Positions 25,601 to 34,297 of a stretch of DNA of 64,000 nucleotides are shown piece after piece. The first letter of the stretch is position 1, and each line of letters opens with the position of its first letter. The notes beneath the pieces were generated by a model, which worked only from the letters and a program-made list of their open reading frames with translations, was not told the DNA's origin and did not search any database. A program made the position numbers and the translations under genes. The stretch comes from a bacterium (GTDB lineage: Bacteria > Orphanbacterota > Orphanbacteria > Orphanbacterales > Orphanbacteraceae), in NCBI GenBank assembly GCA_025782575.1, contig JALGYY010000043.1:1-64000 (forward strand). The letters are read 5' to 3'.

Positions 25601-27218
25601 AGGAATCGGAGGTGACCGGCCATCCGGGACCGTCTGCAGGAAGCACTTGCAGCGCAATCGTGTCGGGTGTCACCGATACTCCCTCGCCGCCGGACACCAG
25701 TAAATGAACGATATCCGGCCCCCGCTCGCCGATGGAAGGGCGGACAAGGAACCGGGGAGAATTCTCTGATGTCGTCCGCTCCCCGGGTTGAAGAGCGGGC
25801 ACCGCCGGCGTGACCCCTCTCACCGACAGGTGCCCCTCTTCTCCGTCCAGCCCGAGGTTCCAGGGACCGGACGGGCCGTCTCCACGATTCCGAACGACGA
25901 GTTCAACCTCACCCTCCAGACCGGCCACAAGCCGACCGAGTCGTCCTCCGGAGCGCACATATACATGGCGAATCTCGATCTCCGCTTTCATCGGCTCGTA
26001 GAGAGTTCCATCTACCGCGATCGAAGAGCCGAGGACCTCGAAACGGAGAGCAACGCCGGTCCGGTCGCCGATTCTTGTCCTGCTCGAGGGGGTCGATTCC
26101 GAGTGAAACTCCCAATTCCCCGTGGTTCCCGGAAAGAGATCTCCGGAGTCACCCGTCGACCTTCCCGGGGGATTCGATTCGAGATCGAATCGACCGTCCG
26201 CCTGTTCAAGCGCGACTCGATAATGATCCGGATCGTCATTATTGCTATATCGATCATTGATATGAAGAATCTCGATTCCCCCAACCGGCAACAGGGAATC
26301 GATTCCGGCCTGTTCCCTGTTGGATAGAAGGAAGTATTCGGCCACGCTCCCCTTCATGGGAAGTCGAAGAGGTGGATCCCCCGGTCCGGGGACGACTCGC
26401 CACTCCCTCCGATCGGGAGGGCCGCTCACCGGCACCCCGAGCATGACACGGCTCCAGGCATCCAGGCCGACAGGGCTCTCTCCTCGCCCCGCCCAGGCCC
26501 CATATGCCATGAGTGACCAATATCCGAGACCGAGTGATCGAAGCGTTCGGTCATAGAGATCAGGCAACCCGAGGAGATGGCCCGCCTCGTGCGCATAGAC
26601 ACCGAGCTTGCCGTCTTCCGGCAGAAAAGCCGCTGTCCCGACGGGCGGGCCTTCGTCCCCCAGATCGACATTTCGTACCTGGGACCAGATATCGTCGTCA
26701 CGCCCGCTCGATTCCGCCCCTGGACCGGCATGAATGAAGAAGATCCCCTCTGCCGTCCCGTCGCCGTCCCAGTCGTAGCGGCTCCAATCCCTCTCCCTAC
26801 CGACTTCTTCGATCCCGTCGTAAGCGAGGTGAGAAAGGTCGTTCCTGTAGACGCGCATGCTGTCACGAAGTGTGATCCAGCTGAGCACTTCACCTCTCAA
26901 ATCGACAAGCCCCCCCGTCGCTTCACTCCAGAATGAAGCCAGCGAGCCACTCTCCCCGAAAAGAAGTGCTTCATAATAGGAAGGGGGATGGAGATTTCTG
27001 TCTGCTTGCCGGTCGATTGTCTCGAACAAAATGACGAGGACCGGTCCCCCCTGGTTGGGCTCCGGTAGAGCAAGAGGGCGAACCGTTCGCTTCCAGATCT
27101 CTCGGGTTTCCTCGGAAAGATCCCTTCCCGGTTCCGGAGGAATCATTCCCGGGACATCCCGGCACCACAGAATCAGAAACAGTCCCGCGATCCCCGCCTC
27201 TCGAATCGACAACGGCAT
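22620..27218 (-). CDS. Giant secreted M6-family metalloprotease with FG-GAP repeats and sorting tail
   Basis: A 1532-residue exported protein. After a signal-peptide-like start comes an M6 (immune inhibitor A-like) zinc protease domain. Its motif HEAGHLLGLPDLYD lies at residues 210-223, with the supporting GYWSLMAYG. The middle carries several FG-GAP/VCBS-like beta-propeller units (ADIDGDGREEVACIDEEG, CDLDGDGADEVVALAG, ADVDGDGDLEIIGATV). A CARDB-like stretch follows, and the protein ends with a FlgD/type-A sorting-like tail (YDIRGRRVSSRTI … LGSGIYFLRVQVGD). It likely degrades extracellular proteins and is exported to or anchored at the surface. GGGGGAGATCGCC precedes the ATG. Confidence 0.9.
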   Translation of the reverse strand: MPLSIREAGIAGLFLILWCRDVPGMIPPEPGRDLSEETREIWKRTVRPLALPEPNQGGPVLVILFETIDRQADRNLHPPSYYEALLFGESGSLASFWSEATGGLVDLRGEVLSWITLRDSMRVYRNDLSHLAYDGIEEVGRERDWSRYDWDGDGTAEGIFFIHAGPGAESSGRDDDIWSQVRNVDLGDEGPPVGTAAFLPEDGKLGVYAHEAGHLLGLPDLYDRTLRSLGLGYWSLMAYGAWAGRGESPVGLDAWSRVMLGVPVSGPPDRREWRVVPGPGDPPLRLPMKGSVAEYFLLSNREQAGIDSLLPVGGIEILHINDRYSNNDDPDHYRVALEQADGRFDLESNPPGRSTGDSGDLFPGTTGNWEFHSESTPSSRTRIGDRTGVALRFEVLGSSIAVDGTLYEPMKAEIEIRHVYVRSGGRLGRLVAGLEGEVELVVRNRGDGPSGPWNLGLDGEEGHLSVRGVTPAVPALQPGERTTSENSPRFLVRPSIGERGPDIVHLLVSGGEGVSVTPDTIALQVLPADGPGWPVTSDSWGVGGPAIHEGGILVASLDGRIDRIDEEGRRTAWAQLTAPLSGTPVMADIDGDGREEVACIDEEGTVTLFDEDGSRIGRWPLLSGEPGGNALLLLRESDLSWSIVVTGGGAVHRLGVDGQERDGWPLEPGGENLTGPCVFPGAMAEMIAIGTNQGKLALFDSDGSHAPGWPVQLRSGVKAAPVVAQFGAPALVTIDGAGNIHAFHEDGRSLPGWPVATGKSLSGAHVAACDLDGDGADEVVALAGNRFFVVDQRGVVLPGWPVQAGFGLQRSPLVADVDGDGDLEIIGATVAGGLFAWDPDAVPVPGWPIPPVGLAGIPILADLDRNGIWELIVQDSERGWDRFEIRGEKKMRPAWATARGDRKGSGRVPETTTDYQNLAVLIDTTALFAGSWAGDTIDVPVEVVNRGSEASRPATLQAGLSTGGEESRVRIPLGLLEPGTSIQTIIPFVLPFPNLRPDSLQVEIVPGVRETDTADNRLIVPIPRAIPGRSFIIPGFDLPTEEISWNSPLLVRGVLGWLLPYDINRQAEIQGRQVRGTEVVAGKGQIVYVAEGRIEKLVLETGERTALSLEGNEASRPALGGGRIAWVEPVCGAGGEGVSYTEAGGTIKHIPIEGSVDGRPLLNQSALFWLERLGADWKLNRYDFESRSIDNPVLAKQPIMWDVSEIGGFAWIEKVGEKNFILFRDGPIGATDTVHTATRPIEWIGLDAQIIAWMERCDGGVTLLVRRLKGGRAYPAAFLRDGISSPAFSGSTLVWIDHGVSPESVRGVALDLPKTMRDPTAGFRFRFAGLREDVSEVLIEWRVEGNVPAGRYAVFRFPRGEAGPEGSQAIVEGVIDGPGHYYYRDHSFPPGEEPTEWDYYVNLFMPTGDTRYGPITATVPGRPQNGGIRLLGPHPGLGTVRFEVAVPEGTGKSETTITIAIYDIRGRRVSSRTIPGVSTGFRDMSWDGLSDRGENLGSGIYFLRVQVGDLPAATKKIMLLSRATGDGRSGSQ

Positions 27219-27426
27219 GGCGATCTCCCCCTCTTACCGAAAGGAGAGAGCAATCGCCGTACCGGCGCGCTACATTGGAAGAAATGTCCGAAGGATCCGG
27301 GAAGCGCCTGCATGAATAGGTTTGTAAGGACCGGAGGGCGATTCCAATTGACGGATCAATCAATGGAGCCGCCTACAACGTGGTCGACTGTGCCAACTTG
27401 ATAGGCGTCTTCATTGAAAATGGAGG

Positions 27427-28659
27427 CTAGTAATCCCAGTCCGGATGGGGAGTGGGAAGTCGGAGAAGCCAGTCAAGCTGCTCCAGAAGTTCGGGAGGTG
27501 CTTCGAGTTCATCCGTAACCGCAAGATTGCTCGCGCGGTTTACGCCGAGCCAGAGCCTTGTGAACGACCCGACCGTCGCTCGCATGATGGGGAGATCATT
27601 GGCCCGCCCGCGCTCCGCCTCCGACATCCCGCCGAGCGTCACGACATAGTCGCCGCCAATTCCGCGCCAATGAGCGTCATCTTCAAGAAACCGCTCGATC
27701 GGATCGGTCAGCTCAAGCTGAAAACGGACATCTTCTCCCCTGAGATGGGTCTTATTCAGACAGGCCTCCAGATCGCAGATCCGCGTCTGCCAATATGCGA
27801 TCGCCCGGTTGTCGCTGCAGAAATCCCCTTTCCGGCTGATCCGAAATTGGCGGATCGGTTGCCGGATCAGGTCCTGGAATTGAATTCCATGGGGGACGCA
27901 GAGCTTCACAAGCTCAACCTGATCGCCAAGCCCCTTGATGAGAATCATCAGCTCACGAAACTCCCGCCAGTTCCGATAGGCGAGCCAATCGATTCGCATC
28001 GGCCCGAACTCACCCTCGAACTTACCGCACCAGAAATGATGAGTCAGCCGACCAGTCTCATCTTCGAATCCGAGGCCGAAACCGTTATCCGCCCAGAGCA
28101 TCTCGGAGCGAGTGATTCCCGGCGGCGTCAAATCACACGCCCCGTGCCCCCTCATTCTCTCCAGACGGTTCGCATGGACCTTTTCCCAGTCATATTCGGT
28201 AAGTCGTACGGGAATTCCGATCTTTCCATCCACTGTCAACGCGGCCGGAGGAAAGGAGAAGAATTGCTCCGGTCCCCCGGTTCCGTAACCCAGCCGGTCG
28301 TAATAACCCTGCTCGAACATGCCGAGCGTCGAAACGGCCGCCCCTTCAGCCGCGTCCAGAGCAATCGCCTGTGCTGCAAGCTTCCCGGCGATCCCCTGCT
28401 TCCGGACGAGCCGGCCTGTGGCGACTGCGGTCACGCAAGAGAGCGGGAGCACTTCTTCTAAATAGTGAAGCGTCCCTGGCACGGTGAGCACGAGGCACTC
28501 CGCGGATCCATTCCAATCCGCGACAAGTCCGGTCCCTTGAGTGGTGAAATGATCGAGTCCTTCTTTGTGCTTCTTCTCATCATCGATCCAGCCCACTTCC
28601 CGCCAGATCCGGTGGGATGCTTCCCGGTCTTTCTCGGGATCGTAGGGCCGTATGATCAC
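27427..28659 (-). CDS. Eis-like GNAT acetyltransferase with sterol-carrier-type C-terminus
   Basis: A 410-residue GNAT protein with the layout of the Eis family. The N-terminal GNAT domain (IIRPYDPEKDREASHRIW … VTAVATGRLVRKQGIAGKLAAQAI) contains the R/Q-x-x-G-x-G/A acetyl-CoA loop. A second GNAT-like domain and a C-terminal SCP2-like region follow (LPIMRATVGSFTRLWLGVNRAS). Eis proteins acetylate amines, and in mycobacteria aminoglycosides; the substrate here is unknown. The start appears to be a GTG at 28659 after GAAAGG. It is the third gene of a probable operon behind the RAM-domain gene, 54 bp downstream. Confidence 0.85.
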   Translation of the reverse strand: MIIRPYDPEKDREASHRIWREVGWIDDEKKHKEGLDHFTTQGTGLVADWNGSAECLVLTVPGTLHYLEEVLPLSCVTAVATGRLVRKQGIAGKLAAQAIALDAAEGAAVSTLGMFEQGYYDRLGYGTGGPEQFFSFPPAALTVDGKIGIPVRLTEYDWEKVHANRLERMRGHGACDLTPPGITRSEMLWADNGFGLGFEDETGRLTHHFWCGKFEGEFGPMRIDWLAYRNWREFRELMILIKGLGDQVELVKLCVPHGIQFQDLIRQPIRQFRISRKGDFCSDNRAIAYWQTRICDLEACLNKTHLRGEDVRFQLELTDPIERFLEDDAHWRGIGGDYVVTLGGMSEAERGRANDLPIMRATVGSFTRLWLGVNRASNLAVTDELEAPPELLEQLDWLLRLPTPHPDWDY

Positions 28660-28713
28660 GATAATGCCTTTCGAGATACTGTCGAGGAATGGGACGGATG
28701 TTCTCGGGTTGCG

Positions 28714-28947
28714 TTACCAGTCGAGAATGAGATTCGTGGTCGTGCCCTGAATTCCCTCGGTGCCCCGGAGCTTACCGACAACCAGATCAAGGATCGCGGC
28801 GACGTCATCGGCCTCAATGAGACAGATGATGTCCTGCTCGCCTGCTGTCACATCGGCGGCCAGTACCTGGGGAATCGTACGCAGAAAATCTCGCACTTCG
28901 ACTTCACGACCGATATCCGTGTTGATTCTAAGATAAGCACGTGCCAC
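28714..28947 (-). CDS. Stand-alone Lrp/AsnC-type RAM ligand-binding domain
   Basis: A 77-residue protein formed only by the effector-binding (RAM/ACT-like) half of Lrp/AsnC regulators: YLRINTDIGREVEVRDFLRT, then VLAADVTAGEQDIICLIEADD, then GIQGTTTNLIL. There is no helix-turn-helix, so it cannot bind DNA itself. It may bind amino acids or modulate a full-length Lrp-family partner. The start is a GTG with GGAGTCGAC before it. It lies 18 bp after the lipoprotein gene, in the same operon. Confidence 0.85.
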   Translation of the reverse strand: MARAYLRINTDIGREVEVRDFLRTIPQVLAADVTAGEQDIICLIEADDVAAILDLVVGKLRGTEGIQGTTTNLILDW

Positions 28948-28965
28948 GTCGACTCCCTCCGCGAG

Positions 28966-29568
28966 TTAGTAGAATACGACCTTCCTCAGCGTCTGCAATT
29001 CGTCCCCGTCGAGCCGAAAACTGCCTCCCTCCTGAAGAGAGCCGCTGATTCGATTGATCCGTACTATGTATTCGATTCGCTCGCCGTCGCTCTTCTTCAG
29101 TTCCGTCCGAAAGATGTAGTCCGCGTCCTGTTCCTCCACCATGTCATAGCGATTGGGTGAGGCGAAGACATCGGCTAGCGAAACGCGGTCGATTACCCGA
29201 ATTATGTCGATGTATTTGATTCGTAGATCGAGTTTGGTATTCAGATAGTATCCGGAAAGCGCGTCGCTCCCGCCGAAACCGAGACCGGTATCAAACCGGA
29301 TATTCCGAACATCATATGTATCGAGATCGGTGTAGACCGTCGCGTGCTTATGAGAACGGAATGACTCATGGAACATGGCCTCATCGTCGTCCGGGATAAC
29401 CTGACCCTCTTCGCGCTCGGTTTGCGCCAGAGGGACACCCTCCTCTTCCGGGTCTCCTGCGCCCGCCAGATCGGAATCGAGAGCCGGCGCGCCGCATCCG
29501 GCGAGAATCAGGCCAAGAACCAACAGAAAGGAAAACGAAGCGAGAAAGCGAAGGGGATAGCGACGCAA
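28966..29568 (-). CDS. Hypothetical lipoprotein
   Basis: About 200 residues with a signal peptide ending in the lipobox LILAGC, a linker rich in Asp/Glu, and a beta-rich domain (about 75-200) containing DVRNIRFDTGLGFGGSDALSGYYLN and IEYIVRINRISGSLQEGG. I do not recognise the family. A TTG at 29568 is chosen as start because AGGGAG lies eight bases upstream and it gives a compact signal peptide. A GTG at 29625 would add 19 residues without a ribosome-binding site. It is the first gene of the operon with the RAM and Eis-like genes. Confidence 0.65.
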   Translation of the reverse strand: MRRYPLRFLASFSFLLVLGLILAGCGAPALDSDLAGAGDPEEEGVPLAQTEREEGQVIPDDDEAMFHESFRSHKHATVYTDLDTYDVRNIRFDTGLGFGGSDALSGYYLNTKLDLRIKYIDIIRVIDRVSLADVFASPNRYDMVEEQDADYIFRTELKKSDGERIEYIVRINRISGSLQEGGSFRLDGDELQTLRKVVFY

Positions 29569-29738
29569 TTTCAATCTCCCTGGATGAGGTAGAAACAGTG
29601 TCAAGTCCGAAATACGATTGACCACAATTCGATACTAGAATCCGCCATGGCCACCGTCAACGGATTTCGATTTGAGTAGCGGCTTCTCCACGCGTGCGCT
29701 ACATTTGCAGAGGGACCGAGTTCACCGGCGGAGACAAG

Positions 29739-30776
29739 ATGACAGACCAGTCTACGATCGAACCACACCCTGCGAGGTGGTGGCACCAGGAACAGGACGG
29801 CCGACTCCTCTGTACCCTATGCCCGCGGTACTGCCGGCTGCGAGAGGGCCAGGCCGGCTTCTGTTTCATCAGACAGAATCAAGAGGGACGACTCGTATCG
29901 TACGGTTATGGCCGCCCGACAGGGTTCGCCGTTGATCCTATCGAGAAAAAGCCGCTGAACCACTTTCTTCCAGGCACATCCATATTGTCGTTCGGTACCG
30001 CCGGCTGCAATCTCGGCTGCAAGTTCTGCCAGAACTGGACCATCTCCAAAGCGAAGATCGACGATACGAACAGCCTTCCGGCCACTCCGGAAGATGTGGT
30101 GCGCCTGGCGGAGCAGGAGAATTGCCGGTCCATCGCCTTCACCTATAACGACCCTGTTATCTTCGGCGAGTATGTGATCGATGTCGCGCGGCTCGCAAGA
30201 GCAGCCGGCATTCGAACGGTCATGGTTACGGCCGGTTATGTTACGGAAGAGGCGAGAGCGGAACTGTTCGAGCATATCGATGCGGCCAATGTCGATCTGA
30301 AAGCGTTCACTGAGGAGTTTTACCGGAAACAGACACTGGCCCATCTCGAACCTGTCAAGAACACTCTGATCTGGCTGAAGCGAGAGACCGACGTCTGGCT
30401 TGAAATCACCACACTTCTCATACCGGGTTTGAATGATTCGGCCGTCGAGGTCGGGCGGGAATGCGATTGGATACTCGAAAATCTGGGTGAGGAAATCCCG
30501 ATCCATTTCACGGCGTTTCATCCGGACTTCCGCATGCGCGATATTCCGCGCACACCGGATGAAACGATCATGAGAGCGAGGGACATCGCCCTTCGACGGG
30601 GTCTTCGATTCGTATATGTGGGAAATATGAATGATCGGGATGGTGCGACCACGTTTTGTCCCGGATGCGGGAATGCGCTGATCAAGAGGAGCTGGCATTC
30701 CGTGCTTTCAAACCGGCTCGACGGAAATCACTGCCCTGACTGCAGCCGGACGATCCCCGGTACCTTTCGTTCCTGA
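29739..30776 (+). CDS. amrS: AmmeMemoRadiSam-system radical SAM enzyme
   Basis: A 345-residue radical SAM protein of the family annotated as the radical SAM member of the AmmeMemoRadiSam system (PflA-like). N-terminal cysteines occur in LLCTLCPRYCRLREGQAGFC. The cluster motif is TAGCNLGCKFCQNW (CxxxCxxC), followed by SIAFTYNDPVIFGEYV and NVDLKAFTEEFYRK. C-terminal cysteine pairs FCPGCG and HCPDC suggest a metal site. The family's partners, an AMMECR1 protein and a Memo-like protein, are not in the window. The ATG at 29739 is preferred because GGAGACAAG lies directly before it. Confidence 0.88.
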   Translation: MTDQSTIEPHPARWWHQEQDGRLLCTLCPRYCRLREGQAGFCFIRQNQEGRLVSYGYGRPTGFAVDPIEKKPLNHFLPGTSILSFGTAGCNLGCKFCQNWTISKAKIDDTNSLPATPEDVVRLAEQENCRSIAFTYNDPVIFGEYVIDVARLARAAGIRTVMVTAGYVTEEARAELFEHIDAANVDLKAFTEEFYRKQTLAHLEPVKNTLIWLKRETDVWLEITTLLIPGLNDSAVEVGRECDWILENLGEEIPIHFTAFHPDFRMRDIPRTPDETIMRARDIALRRGLRFVYVGNMNDRDGATTFCPGCGNALIKRSWHSVLSNRLDGNHCPDCSRTIPGTFRS

Positions 30777-30896
30777 CAATCCGCCTGTTCTCTCCAGTAT
30801 GCTGATAGGGGCTTCCGTCCCACGAACCTGCGGAAGTTTGGTATGATTGAGAAACTTCCTGCTGTCAGACGTAGCGAATTCCAGATGGAGAATTAC

Positions 30897-32666
30897 ATGC
30901 ACGCGAATTGGACTCTTCCGATCCGGCCGGTACTGTTCCTTCCGCTTCTTTTCCTTGCAGGCACCGCGTCCGCCCTGGATGTGATCGAAACGACGCCTTC
31001 AGGATATGACCTTGGTGTACCGATTACGATTTCCACGATTGAAGTGATATTCGACCGACCGCTCGATCCGATCCCGGCGGGAGCGATTCGGGTCTCCGGG
31101 GTCATGTCGGGCCTACATGACGGGATCGTCACTTCCTCGGGCGACACGCTCTCGTTCTCCAACGGCGGAAAGCCCTTTCTTCCGGGAGAAATGGTAAACG
31201 TAAACATTCGGCGTGATGTCGCTTCGACACTCGGTGACACTCTGTTTGGAGGCCATTACTTCGGCTTCACGATCGCTTCGGGAGCGGCTCCTTCCCAATG
31301 GGGTCCCCGCCAGGGTTACGGCGCTGAAAACATCCCTTACTTCATTCACGGCGGCGATCTCGACAATGACGGCACACCCGACCTCGCCGTCCCGAATGAA
31401 GGGACCAACAATGTTTCGATCTTCCTGAATGACTCGGGCGACGGTGTTTTCACCAGTCACACTGACTACGGTGTGGGACAGACCCCCTCCTCTGTCTTCG
31501 GGGAGGATTTCGATAACGATGGCTGGCAGGATCTAGCAACCGCGGACATCAACTCGGGAACAATGACCGTGCTGCGCAATCAGGGTGACGGCACATTCGC
31601 GAGTACAGGCACCTATGCCGCGGGGATCCAGACCCGCCAGGTTCACGGCGGTGACTTTGACGGCGATAACGACATTGACCTCTGCGTGACGAGCACGTCT
31701 ACCAATGAGGTCTTTATCTATATCAACCTGGGGGACGGTACGTTCTCAGCCGGCGTTTCCTTCACGGATGTACTCGACTGGCCGTTCGCCATTCATGTCG
31801 CCGACGTCGATAAAGATGGTGACCTCGACATCGGCGTGGCCTGCCAGATCGGCGACAGCCTTGTGATCATGAGGAATGACGGAACTGGTAACTTTACGAA
31901 CACCGGGCATTATCGCATCGGAAATGGCCCGTGGGATCTAAACGGTAACGACATGGACGGCGATGGAGATTTCGATTTTGTCTCCGTCTCGACCTTCTCA
32001 GACAGAGTGCACATGCTGCGAAATGACGGAACGGGAGCCTACCCGACCAGAAGCACCGACCTGACCGGTAATTTCCCGCTCGCCGTTCATCCGGCCGACC
32101 TGAACGGTGATGGCCACATCGACATGGTTACCTCCGCGTTTTTCGGGTCTACCGTAGAAGTCTTCCTGAACAATGGGGCGGGGAACCTCGTAACGGATAC
32201 AATCATGAGTCTGCCCCTTGCCGGCTCTTTCAGCTGGGCGAGTGACCTCGACGGCGACGGCGATCTCGACCTGGCTGTCGTTGATGAATCGATCGACTCC
32301 CTCTACGTGTTCTATAACGGCAGCACACCCACCGGACTGGATCAGATCGACAACCTCCCCCCACTTCTAGGTCGCGGGGTTTATATCACGCCTAACCCAT
32401 CGCGCGTAGGGGCGGGGGTTCGCATATTCTGGGGCACCCGCTCCGGACCAGGGGCGGATGAGCGGAACAACTCTCACGTGAAAATCTACTCGATGAACGG
32501 CCGGCTCGTCCGCGACCTCGGAAGAATAACTTCCCTGGCGCTGACCGAGGGGCTCTCGTGGGATGGCCGGGATGATCGAGACCGCCCGGTCTCATCCGGC
32601 CGTTATCTCATTATGATTGATCGAGAAGGAGAGCGCCGATCAGGATCCGTTCATATCGTACATTGA
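30897..32666 (+). CDS. Secreted FG-GAP/VCBS repeat protein with sorting tail
   Basis: A 589-residue exported protein. The ATG at 30897 follows GGAGAATTAC and begins a signal peptide ending TASA. The first domain (about 25-120) is a bacterial Ig-like/SbsA-type module (VITISTIEVIFDRPLD). About seven FG-GAP units follow, with calcium-binding-like loops (GGDLDNDGTPDLAVP, GEDFDNDGWQDLATA, GGDFDGDNDIDLCV, ADVDKDGDLDIGVA, NDMDGDGDFDFVSV, ADLNGDGHIDMVTS, SDLDGDGDLDLAVV), likely a beta-propeller. A FlgD/type-A-like tail (YSMNGRLVRDLG … SSGRYLIMIDRE) ends the protein. Function is unknown; surface binding is likely. Confidence 0.85.
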   Translation: MHANWTLPIRPVLFLPLLFLAGTASALDVIETTPSGYDLGVPITISTIEVIFDRPLDPIPAGAIRVSGVMSGLHDGIVTSSGDTLSFSNGGKPFLPGEMVNVNIRRDVASTLGDTLFGGHYFGFTIASGAAPSQWGPRQGYGAENIPYFIHGGDLDNDGTPDLAVPNEGTNNVSIFLNDSGDGVFTSHTDYGVGQTPSSVFGEDFDNDGWQDLATADINSGTMTVLRNQGDGTFASTGTYAAGIQTRQVHGGDFDGDNDIDLCVTSTSTNEVFIYINLGDGTFSAGVSFTDVLDWPFAIHVADVDKDGDLDIGVACQIGDSLVIMRNDGTGNFTNTGHYRIGNGPWDLNGNDMDGDGDFDFVSVSTFSDRVHMLRNDGTGAYPTRSTDLTGNFPLAVHPADLNGDGHIDMVTSAFFGSTVEVFLNNGAGNLVTDTIMSLPLAGSFSWASDLDGDGDLDLAVVDESIDSLYVFYNGSTPTGLDQIDNLPPLLGRGVYITPNPSRVGAGVRIFWGTRSGPGADERNNSHVKIYSMNGRLVRDLGRITSLALTEGLSWDGRDDRDRPVSSGRYLIMIDREGERRSGSVHIVH

Positions 32667-32854
32667 TCCGGGTAATGTCCGAGCATCAGGCGACGCACAA
32701 CCGAACGCTCAATATATAAATTACAATAATATGAAATATTACCGTATTGATATAATCACTTCCGTATATCGATATTTGTAGTATCGAATTATGAACATTC
32801 TATCTCTTGACTTTTTATATCGAAAGCCACTTCCCTCACACCGACCCGACCTGG

Positions 32855-33277
32855 TTACTTCCCCGAAACAGGGAGATGTTCGATCTCGATTCCGACTTTT
32901 TTGAATATTTCCAAGGAGTCTGACGAACGGTACTCCCGAGCGTAGTAGATCTTCTGCACACCGCCGAGATTGATCAGTCGCTTGGCGCATTGCACGCAAG
33001 GAAGGTGTGTTACCAGCACGATTTTCGGTGTATCCCGTCTTTCCACACAGTTGATAGTCGCGTTCTCTTCACTATGCAGGCATCCGCAGTTCCCCGGTTC
33101 TTCCCGGTCACACACGTTATCGAGGCCTGTCGCATTGCCGTTATATCCGACGGCAAGGATACGACGGTAGTCAACGGACGATATGACTGTCCCGACCTGG
33201 AGTCTGCGGCATGTACTCCGTTTGGCCAGCTCAAAGGCCATGTGCATATAGATTTCTGGAAAAGTGGGGCGATTCAT
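32855..33277 (-). CDS. dCMP/cytidine deaminase-like protein (ComEB type)
   Basis: A 140-residue zinc-dependent deaminase of the deoxycytidylate deaminase family. The zinc ligands and proton shuttle are H68 and E70 in CLHSEENA and C94 and C97 in LPCVQCAK. MHMAFELAKRSTCRRLQVGTV is the typical N-terminal helix and substrate strand. It probably converts dCMP to dUMP for dTTP synthesis, though other substrates are possible in this family. It starts 27 bp after the DUF4340 gene and is the last gene of the gld-like operon. The 188 bp beyond its stop are strikingly AT-rich and hold no gene. Confidence 0.88.
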   Translation of the reverse strand: MNRPTFPEIYMHMAFELAKRSTCRRLQVGTVISSVDYRRILAVGYNGNATGLDNVCDREEPGNCGCLHSEENATINCVERRDTPKIVLVTHLPCVQCAKRLINLGGVQKIYYAREYRSSDSLEIFKKVGIEIEHLPVSGK

Positions 33278-33304
33278 GGCTTTCCCCAGGTAAGAATAAG
33301 GCTT

Positions 33305-34297
33305 CTAAGACTCGCCGGCACTGCTGTCCGGGAGAGCCGTCTCGTCATCGGCGTCACTCGTATCGGGTGGTGCCGGTACGATAAGCTCTTCCGTAGGTCG
33401 GGTGAAGTTCAGCACCCTGGATGACGGGACCACGTACAGTACCTCGTCCTCTCCCCGATGGACGTACTTGCCGGGAGAATCGGGCCGGTCCTGGCCGAGA
33501 ACGAGCTGATGGGAATCCCCGGCAGCCATCGTCACGGTTACTGTCGCCACAGGCTCATCGAACCCGGCCGAATCCCATTCCTCGGCGGGCGGAATCTCGA
33601 TAGCGGTCAGCCGGGTGAGTACCCGGGCCATGGCAATGACGTAAGGCCCCGCAGGAATGTACCCCGGTGGCTCCTGGATGATCCATTCTTCGGCACCCTC
33701 ATAACTGAAAACCAGTTTTTCGTCCCCCCGGATGACCTCCAGACGGCGCATGTCCTCGTATTCCAATGTGAAAACGGTCAGGTCTTTCCAGGATCGACCC
33801 CGCCGGTCGAACTGATTGCGAACAGACGAGTGCTGCAGGAAGACTTCGTCCCGCGAGGCATCTCGCACATAATTACTCGAGTAGTCCTGACTGCTTTTTC
33901 CAATATAGAAGTGAGCGACGGTCTCACCGCCTGAGCCGACGACAACGCCTATCGCCTGGGCCGAATCTACTTCAAATTTCTCGTGCTTTTCCGGACGCCG
34001 GGAGACGACGTCATCCGCACTCAGCTTGTGGATTTCGGAGAGCAGACGATCGACACCGTCCGGGTCCGCCGCGAAACCTTCCTGGCTGGCAACTACCCAT
34101 CCACCCTCCTCGCGGAGGAGTTCGACATCCTCGTCGGCATCGATCGAGATTTGATCGACCGCTGATGTATCAAGCTCGGCAAACAGCCGTCCCCCATCGG
34201 AACCGGATCGTTCCGGCAAAGACGGCCGTGCGAGAAGCACAATAATACCTATGATTCCGATGAGGATCACGCCGAGTACGACAGGGTTTTTCGTCAT
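33305..34297 (-). CDS. DUF4340-domain membrane-anchored protein
   Basis: A 330-residue protein with one N-terminal membrane helix (VVLGVILIGIIGIIVLLA) and a DUF4340 domain containing VDQISIDADEDVELLREEGGW, WKDLTVFTLEYEDMRRLEV and VHRGEDEVLYVV. DUF4340 proteins are regularly encoded after GldG-like ABC auxiliary genes, as here. The start overlaps the GldG-like stop (ATGA-type). GGAGGTGGGATC precedes the ATG at 34297. It probably works outside the membrane with the ABC complex; the substrate is unknown. Confidence 0.85.
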   Translation of the reverse strand: MTKNPVVLGVILIGIIGIIVLLARPSLPERSGSDGGRLFAELDTSAVDQISIDADEDVELLREEGGWVVASQEGFAADPDGVDRLLSEIHKLSADDVVSRRPEKHEKFEVDSAQAIGVVVGSGGETVAHFYIGKSSQDYSSNYVRDASRDEVFLQHSSVRNQFDRRGRSWKDLTVFTLEYEDMRRLEVIRGDEKLVFSYEGAEEWIIQEPPGYIPAGPYVIAMARVLTRLTAIEIPPAEEWDSAGFDEPVATVTVTMAAGDSHQLVLGQDRPDSPGKYVHRGEDEVLYVVPSSRVLNFTRPTEELIVPAPPDTSDADDETALPDSSAGES

